Shown in pieces: positions 33,490 through 34,399 of a stretch of DNA of 34,399 nucleotides. Numbering within the stretch: position 1 is the stretch's first letter; each line of letters opens with the position of its first letter. Location of the stretch: assembly GCF_000337615.1 (NCBI RefSeq), contig NZ_AOII01000015.1:1-34399 (forward strand). The letters run 5' to 3'. The notes below the pieces were generated by a model. It was not told the DNA's origin. It worked only from the letters and a program-made list of their open reading frames with translations, and did not search any database. Source of the stretch: Natrinema pallidum DSM 3751 (lineage in GTDB: Archaea; Halobacteriota; Halobacteria; Halobacteriales; Natrialbaceae). Position numbers and translations under genes: made by a program.

Positions 33490-33909
33490 ATGACCTGTTC
33501 CGAGTGCGGTGCCCCGACGATCCTGTGTTCCGTGCCGGCGGAGTACCGCACGGACGCGCCGGCAGCCGTCATCTCGTTCTGTACCCGCTGTCTGTCCCTC
33601 GAGCCGGCTCCGCAAGCGGACCGCGACGGAGCCGGAACCGACGAGGAAGCACCCGCTACCCCCGATTTCGAACGCGTCAGCGACGCGTTCCCGACTCGGC
33701 CCGAGCGTGCGGTGCCGTTCGCGCTGGCACTCGGTCTCTGCCCGTCGCTGGCGACGAACCGAACCGCTATCGAACTGCTGCTCAGGGAAGTCGAAAGTGC
33801 CGGCGGGGACCCGCTGTTGTTACTCGAGCGCCTCAGCGACGATCCGTCGGTCGAACCGGCGTTCGACCTCGAGCGGCGGCGCCACCAGCTCGAGCAGTTG
33901 CTCTACTGA
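33490..33909 (+). CDS. small zinc-knuckle protein (DUF6276-like)
   Basis: 139 residues. N-terminal cysteine pairs C3/C6 (CSEC) and C31/C34 (CTRC) suggest a zinc ribbon. The C-terminal helical domain (FPTRPERAVPFALALGLCPS, NRTAIELLLREVESAGGDPL) is conserved in haloarchaea. I recall it as DUF6276, but the number is from memory. The function is unknown. It lies 54 nt after atpD in the same direction and may be co-transcribed. Confidence 0.8.
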   Translation: MTCSECGAPTILCSVPAEYRTDAPAAVISFCTRCLSLEPAPQADRDGAGTDEEAPATPDFERVSDAFPTRPERAVPFALALGLCPSLATNRTAIELLLREVESAGGDPLLLLERLSDDPSVEPAFDLERRRHQLEQLLY

Positions 33910-33965
33910 CGCGAACCGATACGTCGAAAAGCGGGTCGACGGGTTCGATGGCGCGAAGCGGTCGC

Positions 33966-34364
33966 CTACTTCCCGGTCGGCCGCACGTTGTTACTGATCG
34001 CCTGTTTCACCTGCAGGGCCGCACTCGCCGCGAGCCCGCGGGCGACTTCGTCGCGTTCGGCGGCGGTAATGACTTCCTCGGCGGCCACCGCTTCCTCGAG
34101 ATCGGGCGTGAAGCCGGCGGAGACGGCGTGCCCGACCGGCGGTCGGACGGCGACGGTGACCTCCGGTCCGGTCATGCCGTTCGAGACGTCGGCGTCGACG
34201 ACGTATTCGTTCGGGAGGAACTCGCGCGTGCGGGCCGCGATCCGCGAGACGTCGCGGTGGAGCAGCCGCTTTTGCGCGCTCGAGAGGTCAGGAACGTCCG
34301 CCGCTGCACGCTGCCCAGCACCAGTCTCGCCCGGTAGCCCTGCGTACGGCGTATTTCCGTTCAT
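33966..34364 (-). CDS. conserved haloarchaeal protein (DUF5811-like)
   Basis: 132 residues from ATG 34364 (MNGNTPYAGLPGE). It has no TM segment. A beta/alpha core (FLPNEYVVDADVSNGMTGPE, VTVAVRPPVGHAVSAGFTPD) is followed by a C-terminal helix (RDEVARGLAASAALQVKQAI). I recall this as a DUF5811-type protein of unknown function. The frame continues upstream into the Tn5 adapter and would give a false MYKRQ N-terminus; ATG 34364 avoids that. The promoter may be partly lost at the contig end. Confidence 0.82.
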   Translation of the reverse strand: MNGNTPYAGLPGETGAGQRAAADVPDLSSAQKRLLHRDVSRIAARTREFLPNEYVVDADVSNGMTGPEVTVAVRPPVGHAVSAGFTPDLEEAVAAEEVITAAERDEVARGLAASAALQVKQAISNNVRPTGK

Positions 34365-34376
34365 GAGAAGTGTGTG

Positions 34377-34395
34377 CTGTCTCTTATACACATCT
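34377..34395. other. Tn5/Nextera mosaic-end adapter (right contig end)
   Basis: CTGTCTCTTATACACATCT at 34377-34395 is the reverse complement of the mosaic end seen at 2-20. The last four bases are also adapter or unidentified. This is library sequence, not genomic. Confidence 0.97.
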
Positions 34396-34399
34396 CTGA

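Overview
This is a 34.4 kb contig from a haloarchaeon (class Halobacteria; a Natrialbaceae-type genome is my guess). The evidence is high GC, a strongly acidic proteome, Tat-lipobox lipoproteins, TATA boxes about 25-30 nt upstream of start codons (leaderless genes) and a complete set of A-type ATP synthase genes. Both contig ends carry the 19-bp Tn5/Nextera mosaic end, so the boundaries are library artefacts and the first gene is cut.

Left part (1-12.2 kb): a truncated Tfx-like regulator, a small 3-TM membrane protein, an MBL-fold hydrolase and a TRAM protein (all minus strand); electron-transfer flavoprotein etfBA; a lipoprotein solute-binding protein translationally coupled to a chemotaxis transducer; a short polyprenyl synthase; a DUF373 membrane protein; a stand-alone receiver protein; and a radical SAM protein with an unusual CX4CX2C cluster motif.

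Middle (12.5-17.3 kb): an envelope cluster made of a lipoprotein, a membrane-anchored winged-helix regulator divergent from a secreted protein of unknown function, and a pilin-like protein. Two tandem inverted repeats of the form TTTCC-n-GGAAA lie in the divergent promoter. A quinone-type methyltransferase resembling plant VTE3 is divergent from the ATP synthase operon.

ATP synthase (17.4-25.7 kb): atpH-I-K-E-C-F-A-B, mostly overlapping or nearly so. A 203-nt AT-richer gap before atpK carries an apparent extra promoter. The ninth gene, atpD, lies 7 kb downstream with its own promoter, which overlaps a palindrome.

Between atpB and atpD is a scarred island: a frameshifted IS1595-type transposase remnant, an AT-richer lipoprotein gene, the last two helices of a microbial rhodopsin (with the retinal lysine) broken by two frameshifts, a coding scrap of unknown origin, and the C-terminal domain of an acyl-CoA synthetase. 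An intact ABC importer follows (binding protein, two permeases, ATPase, with a 28-codon coupling mini-ORF), then two small genes. The right end holds two small conserved haloarchaeal proteins. The most notable finding is the broken rhodopsin inside the split ATP synthase locus.
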